A program made the translations under genes and the position numbers. Source: Erythrobacter litoralis HTCC2594 (lineage in GTDB: Bacteria; Pseudomonadota; Alphaproteobacteria; Sphingomonadales; Sphingomonadaceae). From it: DNA of 64,000 nt. The stretch is from contig NC_007722.1 in the NCBI RefSeq assembly GCF_000013005.1, forward strand, positions 315,501 to 379,500, read 5' to 3'. This document shows positions 1 through 11,315 of the stretch, piece by piece; the stretch's first letter is position 1, and each line of letters opens with the position of its first letter. The notes under the pieces are model-generated. The model was not told the origin of the DNA, made no database searches, and saw nothing but the letters and a program-made list of their open reading frames with translations.

Positions 1-32
1 GCAAGAGCCCCCGCAATCACTGTGTTACGCAT
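1..32 (-). CDS. N-terminus of an exported protein, cut by the window edge
   Basis: Only the first ten codons are present, reading MRNTVIAGAL, which looks like the start of a signal peptide. An ATG at 32-30 follows a purine-rich GGAGAG box in the 11-bp gap after the stop codon of the upstream gene at 44. The spacing suggests it is cotranscribed with that gene. Nothing can be said of its function. Confidence 0.5.
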   Translation of the reverse strand, partial: MRNTVIAGAL

Positions 33-43
33 GCTCGCTCTCC

Positions 44-838
44 TTACCGCCCGCGGCAATTGGGATGCTGGCCGATATCCCGAATGTCGTAGAAGCGTCC
101 GTCAGCGATGGTCACTTGCAGGCACTGCTGCGACTGGCCGCGCCACTGGATCGAATAGCGGGTGTTGCCACTGGTGAAATTGTCGACCTGCCGGAAGCCC
201 CTCTGTTCGAGAGCATCCATGCCGCTGCTTGCTCGTGCGCCGCTCAGGTCGTTGAACTGCGCTGTCGGACTATAGCCGCCGCGCCGCTTGTGATGGCGCA
301 AATTCGCTTCTCGCTCTTCGACCCCGGCTTCGTAGCCGTTTGCATAGGAATCGGAGCGATCGTAATTGTGATAGGAAGCGTTGTGCAGCCCGTCCTGGTA
401 TCCGCGGTCGTATTGCTGCTCGGTCGCGTAATCGTCGTGATGTTTGCCATCGTCATGGTGGTGGGACTTGTGGCCGAGCAAAGCACCTAGGATGGCCGCG
501 CCAGCCACTACACCGACCGCCGCAGCGGCATTGCTACCCTCGTGATGACCGCAATCCTGATCGGTCGCATCCTGAATCGTTTCGACTCTGCCGTTATAGA
601 CTTCGACCTGGACGCAATCGTCGTCGCTCTCGTTCCACCAATAGCTGTAAACATACCCCATGGTATTTTTGTGAGTGGAAATGTGCGCGAAGCCACGATC
701 GCGCAGTGCGCTTTCAGCATCGCGCCCGAACATTCCGTTGATATCGACCAGTTGGCTCGCCTTTTCGGCTAGGACCGGCGTGGCGACCACGGCTGACATG
801 GCGGCTCCAGCTACGGCATATTTTGCAATCCGCTTCAT
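44..838 (-). CDS. Exported protein with duplicated Cys-containing domain and His-rich glycine-zipper linker
   Basis: A 264-residue protein starting at the ATG at 838, preceded by a GGGGAAGAG ribosome binding site; the open frame extends upstream but the signal peptide starts here (MKRIAKYAVAG...VLAEK). Residues about 29-96 and 197-261 are clearly the same roughly 65-residue unit: both have an AL-x-x-RGF motif, a central YS-x-x-W, a Cys followed by a QV beta strand, DGR or NGR, and a second Cys 21-22 residues later (C75/C96 and C239/C261). Between them lie an Ala/Gly-rich glycine-zipper segment (about 103-122) and a His/Asp/Tyr-rich stretch (123-185). I do not recognise a named family. An envelope protein, perhaps metal-binding, is an inference from composition only. 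Confidence 0.8.
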   Translation of the reverse strand: MKRIAKYAVAGAAMSAVVATPVLAEKASQLVDINGMFGRDAESALRDRGFAHISTHKNTMGYVYSYWWNESDDDCVQVEVYNGRVETIQDATDQDCGHHEGSNAAAAVGVVAGAAILGALLGHKSHHHDDGKHHDDYATEQQYDRGYQDGLHNASYHNYDRSDSYANGYEAGVEEREANLRHHKRRGGYSPTAQFNDLSGARASSGMDALEQRGFRQVDNFTSGNTRYSIQWRGQSQQCLQVTIADGRFYDIRDIGQHPNCRGR

Positions 839-903
839 CTTTCTCTTCCCCTGATGAAATTCGCTGTGGCGACCACGCAGGCTTTTTGGCCCTTCGATTC
901 GCC

Positions 904-931
904 ATGCTACCAACAACTGGGATCGGGTCAA
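904..931 (-). promoter_or_regulatory. Possible sigma-70 type promoter
   Basis: Read on the minus strand there is TTGACC (931-926), 16 bp, then TAGCAT (909-904), about 66 bp before the ATG at 838. The match is fair but not tested, and AT-poor DNA of this kind gives chance matches. Confidence 0.35.
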
Positions 932-1087
932 ATCGGCATGGTTTACATACAATTAAAAGCGCAGCCGGGCGCGCGGTCAATCAGTGTTGCCGCGGCCACC
1001 ATAGCGTAGCCGCGGGCCATGCGACGTCGCCATGCCAGGTGGCGTGACAGACTAGGAAGGAGAGGCCCATGAACCTCGCACAAGAAA

Positions 1088-1113
1088 GGGCCGCCGGATC
1101 GCTCCGGCGGCCC
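1088..1113 (-). terminator. Rho-independent terminator
   Basis: A perfect 11-bp inverted repeat (GGGCCGCCGGA with a TCGC loop) is followed on the minus strand by TTTCTTG. It sits 28 bp after the stop codon of the gene at 1141-1446. Confidence 0.75.
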
Positions 1114-1140
1114 TCGATTTCTCGCTGATTCTGTGAGTTA

Positions 1141-1446
1141 TCAGCCCTGGCGTTCGCCGGTCAGTGGCATGGCGCCGAAAGCGCCAGCATTGACGTTGCC
1201 GGTCAGCTGGTCGCCTTCGACCGTGGCTTCGCATTCGAGCTTCATCGGCATCGGGACGGTCATGTTCATGTCCCAGGTCAGCTTGTTGCCGTCGATCTTG
1301 CCGTTCTCGACATCCATCGAGCCCATGCCGCCAGCCATGCTGCCGGTGAAGGTGTCGCCATCGTCGCCCGGCACCACGGTGAAGGTGCCGCTCTGGTCGC
1401 CCATCGGGCTCTTGACGACGGTATTGTAGGTTCCTGCTACGGACAT
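1141..1446 (-). CDS. Small conserved beta-rich protein, function unknown
   Basis: A 101-residue protein, MSVAGTYNTVV..., with a purine-rich AAAGGAGAT box just before the ATG. It has no signal peptide or membrane segment. The alternation of Thr/Val-rich strands with Gly/Asp turns (GTYNTV, GTFTVV, GDTFTG, NKLTW, DQLTGN) suggests a small antiparallel beta barrel, like domains often appended to lipid- or cofactor-handling proteins, but no ligand residues can be named. It is a single-gene unit with its own terminator, downstream of the M16 protease on the same strand. I do not recognise a characterised homologue. Confidence 0.75.
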   Translation of the reverse strand: MSVAGTYNTVVKSPMGDQSGTFTVVPGDDGDTFTGSMAGGMGSMDVENGKIDGNKLTWDMNMTVPMPMKLECEATVEGDQLTGNVNAGAFGAMPLTGERQG

Positions 1447-1504
1447 TGAAATCTCCTTTGGTTGGTGTGGCGCGGCTTTTCGCCACTATTTACATGCGTG
1501 TCAA

Positions 1505-4357
1505 TTATTGCTCCAGCTCGATCTGTTCGATCGGCAGGCCGAGGGTTTCGAGCTGCGGGCGGACCTTTTCGGCATCACCCACCACGACCCAGGTGAAGCG
1601 ATCGAGGTCGAGCGCTTCGCGCGCTGCGGCATCGAGACTTTCGGTCGTCTGGTTAGTGTACCGTTCCGACAGGGTTTCGTAATAATCCATCGGGCGATCA
1701 TAGAGCGCGTTGGTCTGCATCGCGTTCAGCACCGCGCCCGAGGTTTCGAACTGGCCCGGCAGCTCGCGGATCTCGTTGTTGACGATCCGGACCAGCTCGT
1801 CCTCGCTGACGCCCCGGTCGGTCAGGAACTCGCCGATCTCGCGGCGCAGTTCGGCGAGGGAATCTCCCGTCCGGTCGGCCTGCACCGGGGCGGATACGAG
1901 GTAGCCGACCGCCCCTTCTCGCTGCGACACGCCTCCGCGCACGCCGTAAGACCAGCCCTTGGTCTCACGCAAGTTCATGTTGAGCCGGGCGAGGAAGTTG
2001 CCTCCCAGCGCATTGTTGGCGTTGAGCAGGTCGACGATACCGGCATCCTGCGCACGGGCATTGGTGATCATCCCGCCGTAAATGAAGCTTTGCGGCGAGT
2101 TGGGTCGGTTGACGAGCACGATCCTGGTCTGCTCGGGCGCCTCGGCGATGGTCGAGAAATCCTTCAGACCGCGGGCCATGCGGTTGGCGGCCCACTGACC
2201 GAACGCCTCATCGAGCGCCGGTTTGATATCCTCCAGCGCCATGTCGGAAACCACGAACAGCTCGGCATTGTCGGGCTGGATCCAGCGGTTCTTGAACATC
2301 ACCAGATCGTCGCGCGTGATCGCCGAGACGGATTCGACCGTGCCGCTGCCGCTATCGCCATAGGGGCTGTCCTCACCGTAGAGCAACGGAGTGAGCGTCA
2401 TGTTGGCGATGCCCTGCGGTGTGCGCATCTGCTGCTGGATACCGGTGATCGTCTGCGCTTTGACGCGGCGCAGCTCGCCTTCGTCGAAGGCCGGGTTGCG
2501 CACGATATCGGTCATCAGGTCGAGCGAAGGCGCGAGGTTGGCGGTGAGCGCCGTCAGTGTGAAGGTCGACCGGTCCGAGCCGCCGCCGGTCGAGATGACC
2601 GCGCCGAGCCGCTCGCGCTCTTCCGCGATTTCGCGCGAGCTGCGGGTGGTGGTGCCTTCATCATAGAGGCTCATCGCCAGCCCCTCGAGCCCGCGCTTCG
2701 CGACCGGGTCGGCGGCCGAGCCGGCATCGAAGGAAATCGCCACGCGCGTTACCGGTACGGCGTCGCGCTGGGCATAATAAACCTTCATGCCGTTGCTCAG
2801 CGTGGTTTCCTGCACGGTGGGGAAATCGAGCTCGGCGAGCGTTTCGATCTCCGGCTTGGGCCGCTCCACCGATACCGTCAGCGTATTGTCGGCCGGGTCT
2901 GCGTCGGCATCTTCGCTGTCGCCGACGGAGGCCGCTTCCTCGTAATCGTCTTCGCGCTCGCCGGGTTCGAGGACCAGCGTCATCGCCGGGCGGGTCATCC
3001 ATCGCTGCATCGCTGCCTGCACTTCGGCAGGGGTCAGCGTGGCGAGAATTTCAAGCTGTTTGGCATAAAACTCGGGATCGTCGACGAAGACCTCGCCGCT
3101 GGCGAGCGTCACGGCCTTGCCGCCGAAGCCGCCGACCTGCTCGAGCCCGCGAATGGTGCTGGCGACCTGCTGGGTGGCCGCGCGGCGGACCTCGTCTTCG
3201 GTCGGTCCCTCGGCGATGAGTTCGGCGATGATCTCGTCCATCCGCGCTTCGACCTTGGCCGCGTCCTCGCCCGGCTTCACCGTCGCGCCGACATTGAGCA
3301 CGCCGACGCGCTGGAACGAGAAATTGCCCGCCGAAACGCCGACCGCGATCTGCTCGTCGCGGACCAGCGCATTGTCGAGACGGCTGGAGGAGAGCCCGCC
3401 GAGGATTTCCGCGCCGACCGTCAGCGCCACGAGATCGCGGCTGTCGAGGCCCGGTGCAGTCCAGTAGCGGCTGATATTGGTGGCGGCGACCTGGTCCTTC
3501 ATCACCGTACGGACATCTTCGTCCAGCTCGGGGATCGCTGCGGCTGCAGGGGTGTTGACCGGCCCGCGTTCGATTGCGCCGAAATACTTTTCGACCAGGG
3601 GGCGCGCTTCGTCGGCGCTGATGTCGCCGGCGAGGACGAGCGTTGCGTTGTTGGGTCCGTACTTGTCACGGAACCAGGCGCGAACGTCTTCCATGCTGGC
3701 CGCATCGAGGTCTGCCATCGATCCGATCGGCGTGTGGCCGTAGGGATGCGGCTTGGGGAAGAGCGTCTCGACGATCTCGTAGAAGACGAGGCCGCCCGGC
3801 TGGTTGTCGCCCTGGCGCTTTTCGTTCTGGACGACACCGCGCTGGTTATCGAGCTTTTCCTGCGTGACCGCGCCGAGCAGGTAGCCCATGCGGTCGCTTT
3901 CCAGCCACAGCGCCCGTTCCAGTGCGCCGCTGGGCACGGTCTGGAAGTAGTTGGTGCGGTCGAAACTGGTGGTGCCGTTGTAATCGGTTGCGCCCATTTC
4001 CTGCAGATACTGGAAATAGTCGCCGGGTGCGTTTTCGCTGCCGTTGAACATCAGGTGTTCGAACAGGTGGGCGAAGCCGGTCTTGCCCTCCGGCTCGTCC
4101 TTGGAGCCGACATTGTACCACATGGCGACGCCCACGATCGGGGCCTTGCGGTCTTCGTGCACGATGACGGTCAGACCGTTGTCGAGCTCAAACTGGGTGT
4201 AGGGAATGGCGACTTCGTCGATCAGGTCCGGCAACGGGGCGATGGCTTCGGCCGATGTCGCCGCGGCTTCGGGCTTGGCTGCGTGATTGTCGGCAAGAGC
4301 GGGAACGGACGTCGCGATTGCGATGGCGGCTAGGCTGGTCGAAGCAAAACGAAGCAT
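1505..4357 (-). CDS. Periplasmic M16 zinc metallopeptidase, two-domain
   Basis: A 950-residue protein starting at ATG 4357 behind GGAGAGACC, with a signal peptide (MLRFASTSLAAIAIA...ALADN). The N-terminal M16 half carries the inverted zinc motif HLFEH at 97-101 (H97, E100, H101) and a downstream Glu in LWLESDRMG. The second half, from about residue 510, repeats the fold but has no HxxEH, as in the inactive halves of pitrilysin-family proteins. An Asp/Glu-rich linker near 480-500 joins the halves. Such proteins degrade peptides in the periplasm. It lies 50 bp downstream of the penicillin-acylase gene on the same strand and probably shares its transcript. The open frame runs 90 codons upstream of the chosen start, but that stretch reads as coding shadow. 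Confidence 0.93.
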   Translation of the reverse strand: MLRFASTSLAAIAIATSVPALADNHAAKPEAAATSAEAIAPLPDLIDEVAIPYTQFELDNGLTVIVHEDRKAPIVGVAMWYNVGSKDEPEGKTGFAHLFEHLMFNGSENAPGDYFQYLQEMGATDYNGTTSFDRTNYFQTVPSGALERALWLESDRMGYLLGAVTQEKLDNQRGVVQNEKRQGDNQPGGLVFYEIVETLFPKPHPYGHTPIGSMADLDAASMEDVRAWFRDKYGPNNATLVLAGDISADEARPLVEKYFGAIERGPVNTPAAAAIPELDEDVRTVMKDQVAATNISRYWTAPGLDSRDLVALTVGAEILGGLSSSRLDNALVRDEQIAVGVSAGNFSFQRVGVLNVGATVKPGEDAAKVEARMDEIIAELIAEGPTEDEVRRAATQQVASTIRGLEQVGGFGGKAVTLASGEVFVDDPEFYAKQLEILATLTPAEVQAAMQRWMTRPAMTLVLEPGEREDDYEEAASVGDSEDADADPADNTLTVSVERPKPEIETLAELDFPTVQETTLSNGMKVYYAQRDAVPVTRVAISFDAGSAADPVAKRGLEGLAMSLYDEGTTTRSSREIAEERERLGAVISTGGGSDRSTFTLTALTANLAPSLDLMTDIVRNPAFDEGELRRVKAQTITGIQQQMRTPQGIANMTLTPLLYGEDSPYGDSGSGTVESVSAITRDDLVMFKNRWIQPDNAELFVVSDMALEDIKPALDEAFGQWAANRMARGLKDFSTIAEAPEQTRIVLVNRPNSPQSFIYGGMITNARAQDAGIVDLLNANNALGGNFLARLNMNLRETKGWSYGVRGGVSQREGAVGYLVSAPVQADRTGDSLAELRREIGEFLTDRGVSEDELVRIVNNEIRELPGQFETSGAVLNAMQTNALYDRPMDYYETLSERYTNQTTESLDAAAREALDLDRFTWVVVGDAEKVRPQLETLGLPIEQIELEQ

Positions 4358-4407
4358 GGTCTCTCCAGGACAGGTGTGGTTCTTTATTGAAAAGGGTATG
4401 TATCGAG

Positions 4408-6651
4408 TCAGTTCCGGCTGGTCACTGCCTTTTGGTTCGTGACGATTTTGCGGCTCCGGGCATTGGCGAGCGCATCTTCGCGCCAGAAGTGGACCGGTTT
4501 CAGCTTCTTCTGGACGAACAGCGTCGCCTGATCGGTGAAATGCGGGCTGTCGGGCCGGGTAATCGCTGCACCGAACGGCTGGACCGAGCGCGATCGCACC
4601 CGCTCGCCCGGTCGCCACTCGACCCACTGGATGAAGCTGTCGCCATGGACCAGCCGCAGGCGGCCGTCGGGATCGACCTGCCAGGTGGTCGATGCGCGCA
4701 GCGTGTCCGAACCGCCGTCGAGCGGCAGGTCGACGGCATGCAGCCCCGGGTCTTGCCGCAGGCGCAGCAGCTCGCTCATCGGCGGATCGAGCCGACCGAA
4801 GTGCTCCTGCAGGTGATCGACCGCCTTGCGCAGATGTGTGGCGACATCGGGCGCTTCGGCTTTGTTCTGGTATTCGGCCGACATGAAGTCCCTAATCATC
4901 AGCAGCGCCAGGGCGTCGCCCGGGCCGACATTGTCGGCGGTGAAATCCCATTCCAGCAGGATGCGGCGCGCTTCGCCGAGATCGGCATCGCCCGGCTCGA
5001 ATTGTTCGAGCGCGTCCCACAGATCTGCGACATAGCCTTCGCGTTCGTAGGCGGTGTCGTATTTGATCCGCCGCAGGGTGTCGTTGTCGAGCCGCCCGGC
5101 CTCGCTCATCAGCTTCCACGCGCGGCGCGACCGGTTGGTCTGCTTCAGCTCGACGCCGAGATAGGGCGAAACGCTGTCGGGCGAGAGGTCGCTGTCCGGG
5201 CCTGCCGCCCTGAACGGCGTGTTGTTGGCATTCATCAGCCAGCCGCTGGCCGGGTTCACGTATTTGGGGATTGCGGCGTAGTCGACCGGACCGTCCCAGA
5301 TCAGGTCTGAGCGATCGCCGGGCAGGATGCCGCGCCAGTCGTGCCCTTCCGGGCGGTCCGGGATCGCTGCGTTGTAGACCATGGCGATATTGCCCTCGGC
5401 ATCGCCATAGATGAAATTGGTGGAGGGCACGTCCATCCGGGAGAGGATCGCCTGCCATTCCTCCAGCGTGCTGGCCTTGTTGAGCCGGTAATAGGCGTCG
5501 AGCTGGTCGATATTGTCGATCCCGCCATAGCGCATAGCGAAGGCGCCGTTGTCGTTCACGATCACCGGGCCGTGGACGCTGCGATAGACGGTTTCGCGGA
5601 TCGGCAGCACAAGCGGGCCGAGCTTTACCGGCAGCGTGACCTCGCGCGCTTCGAGATCACGCCATTCGCCGTCGAGCCGGTATTGGGTACCGTCCTCGTT
5701 CAGCACCAGCTCGTAGATATCGACCATGTCCGGGCGATTGACGGTGTTGGTCCAGCCGAGCGTGCGATTGTGCCCGAGGAAGGGGAAGGGCGAGCCGGGG
5801 AAGTTGGCCCCGGTAAAATGCCACCCTTCGCCGCTCTCGACGACCATTTCGTACCACGCGACGCCCCCTTCCAGCGGCTGGTGGCTGTTGGAGATCAGGA
5901 TCGTGCCTTCCCCCGACTTTTCAGGCGCGACGGCAAAGGCATTGGAGCCTGAAAGCGCCGCCATTTCACCCCACGGAAGCGGCATGGCACGGGCGGTCTG
6001 CGCAGGTTTGCGCTCCACTTCGATCTCGTCGCCCCCGCTGCCTTCGCGCGGGAAGCCGGGAATATCGGGGCCGAACTCGCGCCGCGGCGGCTTGTTGTCG
6101 GAGAGTTGACCGATGACTCCGGCAAGCCCGAAGAAGAAAGGCTGACGCAGCGCAAAGCCCGCGGCGACATCCTCGCCATTGACCGGGAACAGCCCGGCGA
6201 GTTTCAGCTCGTCGGGATTCTCTTCGGCGTATTGGTTGAGCCCGGTGGCATAAGCATCGAAGATGGCGCGCGTATCGGCGGGCAGGCTGCCATACTGCCG
6301 TTCGGCCGTGCCGCGCGCGTCGAGCAGGTAATAGACGTAATCGACCTGCGCGCCGTCGGGCCCGGCGATCGCGCCATAGCGGCCCTTGGACATGGCGACC
6401 ACGTCCTGCAGCGTGAAAAAATCGTCCTCGCTCTGCGCGATGGCCACGCCGTAAGCGACATCGGCATCGGTCTCGCCGTAGATATGCGGCACGCCGTAGT
6501 CGCTGCGGAGAATTTCGGCCCGGTACGTACGGTGCGTGCTGGGCGCGGCGGTCTCGCGGGCGAAGAACGGCTCCCACGTCATCAGCCCTACAAGCACCAC
6601 CAGCACGAGCGCCAGCACGCCGCCGCCGATCCGCAGCATCCATTTTCTCAT
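4408..6651 (-). CDS. Penicillin acylase family Ntn hydrolase
   Basis: A 747-residue precursor with an N-terminal signal anchor (about residues 5-25) and the S45 family layout: short alpha chain, linker, then beta chain beginning at the catalytic Ser. The autoprocessing site is Gly235-Ser236-Asn237 in LSGSNAFAV; Ser236 would become the free N-terminal nucleophile. Conserved S45 landmarks follow (LISNSHQPL, WTNTVNRPD, and NANNTPF in the C-terminal half). Members hydrolyse amide bonds of beta-lactams, acyl-homoserine lactones or other N-acyl compounds; the substrate cannot be read from sequence. It is divergently placed from the ATPase at 6781 and followed closely by the M16 protease, which fits a shared role in breaking down peptide or amide nutrients. 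Confidence 0.92.
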   Translation of the reverse strand: MRKWMLRIGGGVLALVLVVLVGLMTWEPFFARETAAPSTHRTYRAEILRSDYGVPHIYGETDADVAYGVAIAQSEDDFFTLQDVVAMSKGRYGAIAGPDGAQVDYVYYLLDARGTAERQYGSLPADTRAIFDAYATGLNQYAEENPDELKLAGLFPVNGEDVAAGFALRQPFFFGLAGVIGQLSDNKPPRREFGPDIPGFPREGSGGDEIEVERKPAQTARAMPLPWGEMAALSGSNAFAVAPEKSGEGTILISNSHQPLEGGVAWYEMVVESGEGWHFTGANFPGSPFPFLGHNRTLGWTNTVNRPDMVDIYELVLNEDGTQYRLDGEWRDLEAREVTLPVKLGPLVLPIRETVYRSVHGPVIVNDNGAFAMRYGGIDNIDQLDAYYRLNKASTLEEWQAILSRMDVPSTNFIYGDAEGNIAMVYNAAIPDRPEGHDWRGILPGDRSDLIWDGPVDYAAIPKYVNPASGWLMNANNTPFRAAGPDSDLSPDSVSPYLGVELKQTNRSRRAWKLMSEAGRLDNDTLRRIKYDTAYEREGYVADLWDALEQFEPGDADLGEARRILLEWDFTADNVGPGDALALLMIRDFMSAEYQNKAEAPDVATHLRKAVDHLQEHFGRLDPPMSELLRLRQDPGLHAVDLPLDGGSDTLRASTTWQVDPDGRLRLVHGDSFIQWVEWRPGERVRSRSVQPFGAAITRPDSPHFTDQATLFVQKKLKPVHFWREDALANARSRKIVTNQKAVTSRN

Positions 6652-6780
6652 CGTAGTCAGACCTCTCCGGTTGTGGCCAGCCTAGCGACCCGCGTGAGCG
6701 GGGTGAAGGGGCAAATCGACTCAGGATAAGTCGCGGGGCGATCTTCCGGTTGACGATCGGCGCACGCTAGGCAGGGAATC

Positions 6781-8220
6781 GTGCAAGCCGAAATCACCAT
6801 AGGTCATGAAGCGGGCAAGAAGCCCGTGCTGTTCGATGTCGAGGAACTGCTCGCCACGCGCCTGCTGGTGCAGGGCAACAGCGGTTCGGGAAAGTCGCAC
6901 CTGCTGCGCCGCCTGCTCGAAGAGAGCGCGGAGATGGTGCAGCAGGTGGTGATCGATCCCGAAGGCGATTTTCCGTCGCTGGCGGAGAAATTCGGCCATG
7001 TGGTGATCGACGGCTCGGCCTATTCGCCGCCGGAGATCGAGGCGCTGGCGCGGCGCATTCGCGAGCACCGCGCGAGCGTGGTGCTCGATCTCGACGGGCT
7101 GGAAGTCGAGCAGCAGATCCGATGCGCCGCACAGTTCCTGAACGCGCTGTTCGAAGCTCCGCGCGAACACTGGTTCCCGGCACTGGTGGTGGTCGACGAG
7201 GCGCAGATGTTCGCGCCTTCGGTCGCGGGCGAGATCGGTGAAGACACCCGGCGGATGACGCTGTCGGCGATGACTAACTTGATGTGCCGTGGGCGGAAGC
7301 GCGGGCTGGCCGGGATCGTCGCGACCCAGCGGCTGGCGAAGCTCGCCAAGAACGTCGCGGCGGAAGCCAGCAACTTCCTGATGGGGCGGACCTTCCTCGA
7401 TATCGACATGCAGCGCGCCGCCGACCTGCTGGGTATGGAGCGGCGACAGGCCGAGCGGATACGCGACTTGGAGCGCGGGCATTTTCTCGCCCTAGGCCCC
7501 GCGATCAGCCGCCGCCCGGTGGCGGTGAAGATCGGCCCGGTGCAGACCGGCCACCAAGCGCGCGCCGAAGGGCTGGTGCCACTGCCCAATGCGCCAAGCG
7601 GAGGCATGGAAGCGCTGCTGACCGGCGACTTGACAGCTGATGTGCAGGGGACCTCTCCGCCGCCGCCACCGCCGCCTGCGCCCAAACCGGCGGAGCTTGT
7701 GCCTGACACTCCGGCGGTGGCCACTACCGGCGAACCGGCCGCAGGGGACAGCGTGGATCGCGATGCGGAGCTGGCGGCTCTTCTCGAAGCGCTGGCCCGG
7801 GAGGATGGCGCAACCTTCCAGTCCGCCAGCCGACTCTACCAGACCTTCCTGACCCGCGCGCGGGCCGAAGGCTTTCTGGGTGTGCCGATCGATATGGCAG
7901 CTTTCCGTCGTCAGTTCGCGATTGCCAGCGCAAGGCTGGAGCGGCTGGACGAGCCAACGCGCGCTCGAGTGCTGCAACTGGGTGCGCATGTCGATGACGA
8001 TATCCTCGCGCCTTATCTCGCGATCGCTGCGGCGGCGTCCCAAGGCTTGTCGGCACCCGAAGACGAAGAGCTGGCAAGGGTCTATGGCACCAGCTCGCCG
8101 GGCCGCATCCGACGCTTGCTCGACCATCTCGAAAAGCTCGGCCTGATCGTCGTGCGCGAGGAATTCGGCGGTGGGCGCAGCCTGCTGGTGCCGGGGCTCG
8201 AAAGTCAGCCAGCCGAGTGA
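6781..8220 (+). CDS. HerA/DUF87-type ATPase with C-terminal winged-helix-like domain
   Basis: A 479-residue protein with a GTG start at 6781. Walker A is GNSGSGKS (32-39); Walker B is the hydrophobic strand ending VVVDEAQMF (about 134-142). The segment around CRGRKRGLAGIVATQR is typical of HerA/FtsK-like DNA-translocase motors. The ATPase ends near residue 270, followed by a proline-rich linker with seven consecutive prolines (about 292-300) and an alpha-helical C-terminus whose last 60 residues (SSPGRIRRLLDHLEKLGLI) look like a winged helix. No NurA-type nuclease lies beside it. It could act in DNA processing or as a regulatory ATPase; which is open. The start lacks a strong ribosome binding site. 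Confidence 0.85.
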   Translation: MQAEITIGHEAGKKPVLFDVEELLATRLLVQGNSGSGKSHLLRRLLEESAEMVQQVVIDPEGDFPSLAEKFGHVVIDGSAYSPPEIEALARRIREHRASVVLDLDGLEVEQQIRCAAQFLNALFEAPREHWFPALVVVDEAQMFAPSVAGEIGEDTRRMTLSAMTNLMCRGRKRGLAGIVATQRLAKLAKNVAAEASNFLMGRTFLDIDMQRAADLLGMERRQAERIRDLERGHFLALGPAISRRPVAVKIGPVQTGHQARAEGLVPLPNAPSGGMEALLTGDLTADVQGTSPPPPPPPAPKPAELVPDTPAVATTGEPAAGDSVDRDAELAALLEALAREDGATFQSASRLYQTFLTRARAEGFLGVPIDMAAFRRQFAIASARLERLDEPTRARVLQLGAHVDDDILAPYLAIAAAASQGLSAPEDEELARVYGTSSPGRIRRLLDHLEKLGLIVVREEFGGGRSLLVPGLESQPAE

Positions 8221-8310
8221 TCTGGCCGGAAAAATCGCGTCGCCCCCTGTTCGAGCGCGCACCTGGTCCTATATCCGACTAACACACCTCCTCGTCGAGG
8301 GGTTGAAGGA

Positions 8311-8338
8311 CTTGTGTTGCACATTTACAACACTATAT
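8311..8338 (+). promoter_or_regulatory. Likely heat-shock (RpoH) promoter of clpB
   Basis: CTTG at 8311-8314 and CTATAT at 8333-8338 are 18 bp apart, close to the alphaproteobacterial sigma-32 pattern, and lie about 30 bp before the clpB ATG. The element overlaps an inverted repeat GTGTTG-N8-CAACAC (8314-8319 and 8328-8333). The region is noticeably AT-rich for this genome. Confidence 0.5.
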
Positions 8339-8366
8339 GTCTCGGGTAACGATTGAGGGATAGGCG

Positions 8367-10946
<2,580 letters not shown>

Positions 10947-11315
10947 CGGCTACCCCAATACGGCTTTCGGTCAGGATATTCGGCCGACCATGCAATCCCG
11001 GCGGAGCGGGCGTGCCTGCCGCGCGCAAGGGCTGTAATGATCTTTCGTGCGCGCTTCCGCTCGGGCAATTTTATGCCGACTGCGTGGATCGCGTCGCTCG
11101 ATTGTGGGATTTCGGCAACATGCTTGCGGGACAATGAACCGCGCATGGGCAAGCCTTTTGACATTTCCGCGGCGCCTATTGCACCTAGGCGACACCGCAG
11201 GAACTGGGGGTTCCGCATATTCGAGTCGCGTTCGACGGCAGCCGGGGGGCTGGGTTCGATTTCTGCGTCTCTTTGATGGGGGCTGTCGGTTCCGGTCGCA
11301 CTGACTGGAGATACC
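10947..11315 (+). other. Intergenic region, 369 bp, upstream of TonB receptor
   Basis: No believable gene is seen. It probably carries the leader and promoter of the receptor at 11316; a TTGACA box lies at 11158-11163 but I find no good -10 box at the right distance. No terminator-like hairpin for clpB was recognised. Confidence 0.5.

Larger units (their letters stand above)
839..1140. other. Intergenic region of about 300 bp
   Basis: I see no convincing gene here; short open frames have no ribosome binding site or recognisable protein. It holds the likely promoter of the His-rich exported protein (904-931) and the terminator of the next gene (1088-1113). Confidence 0.6.

Noticed and set aside
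1508..4333. Open frame of 941 codons on the plus strand opposite the M16 protease gene
   Set aside because: Antisense frame in phase with a GC-rich gene; the translation is Arg/Asp/Gly/Val-rich with no domain, while the minus strand encodes an intact M16 peptidase.
11158..11163. TTGACA box upstream of the first TonB receptor
   Set aside because: No convincing -10 hexamer at 16-18 bp, so not listed as a promoter.
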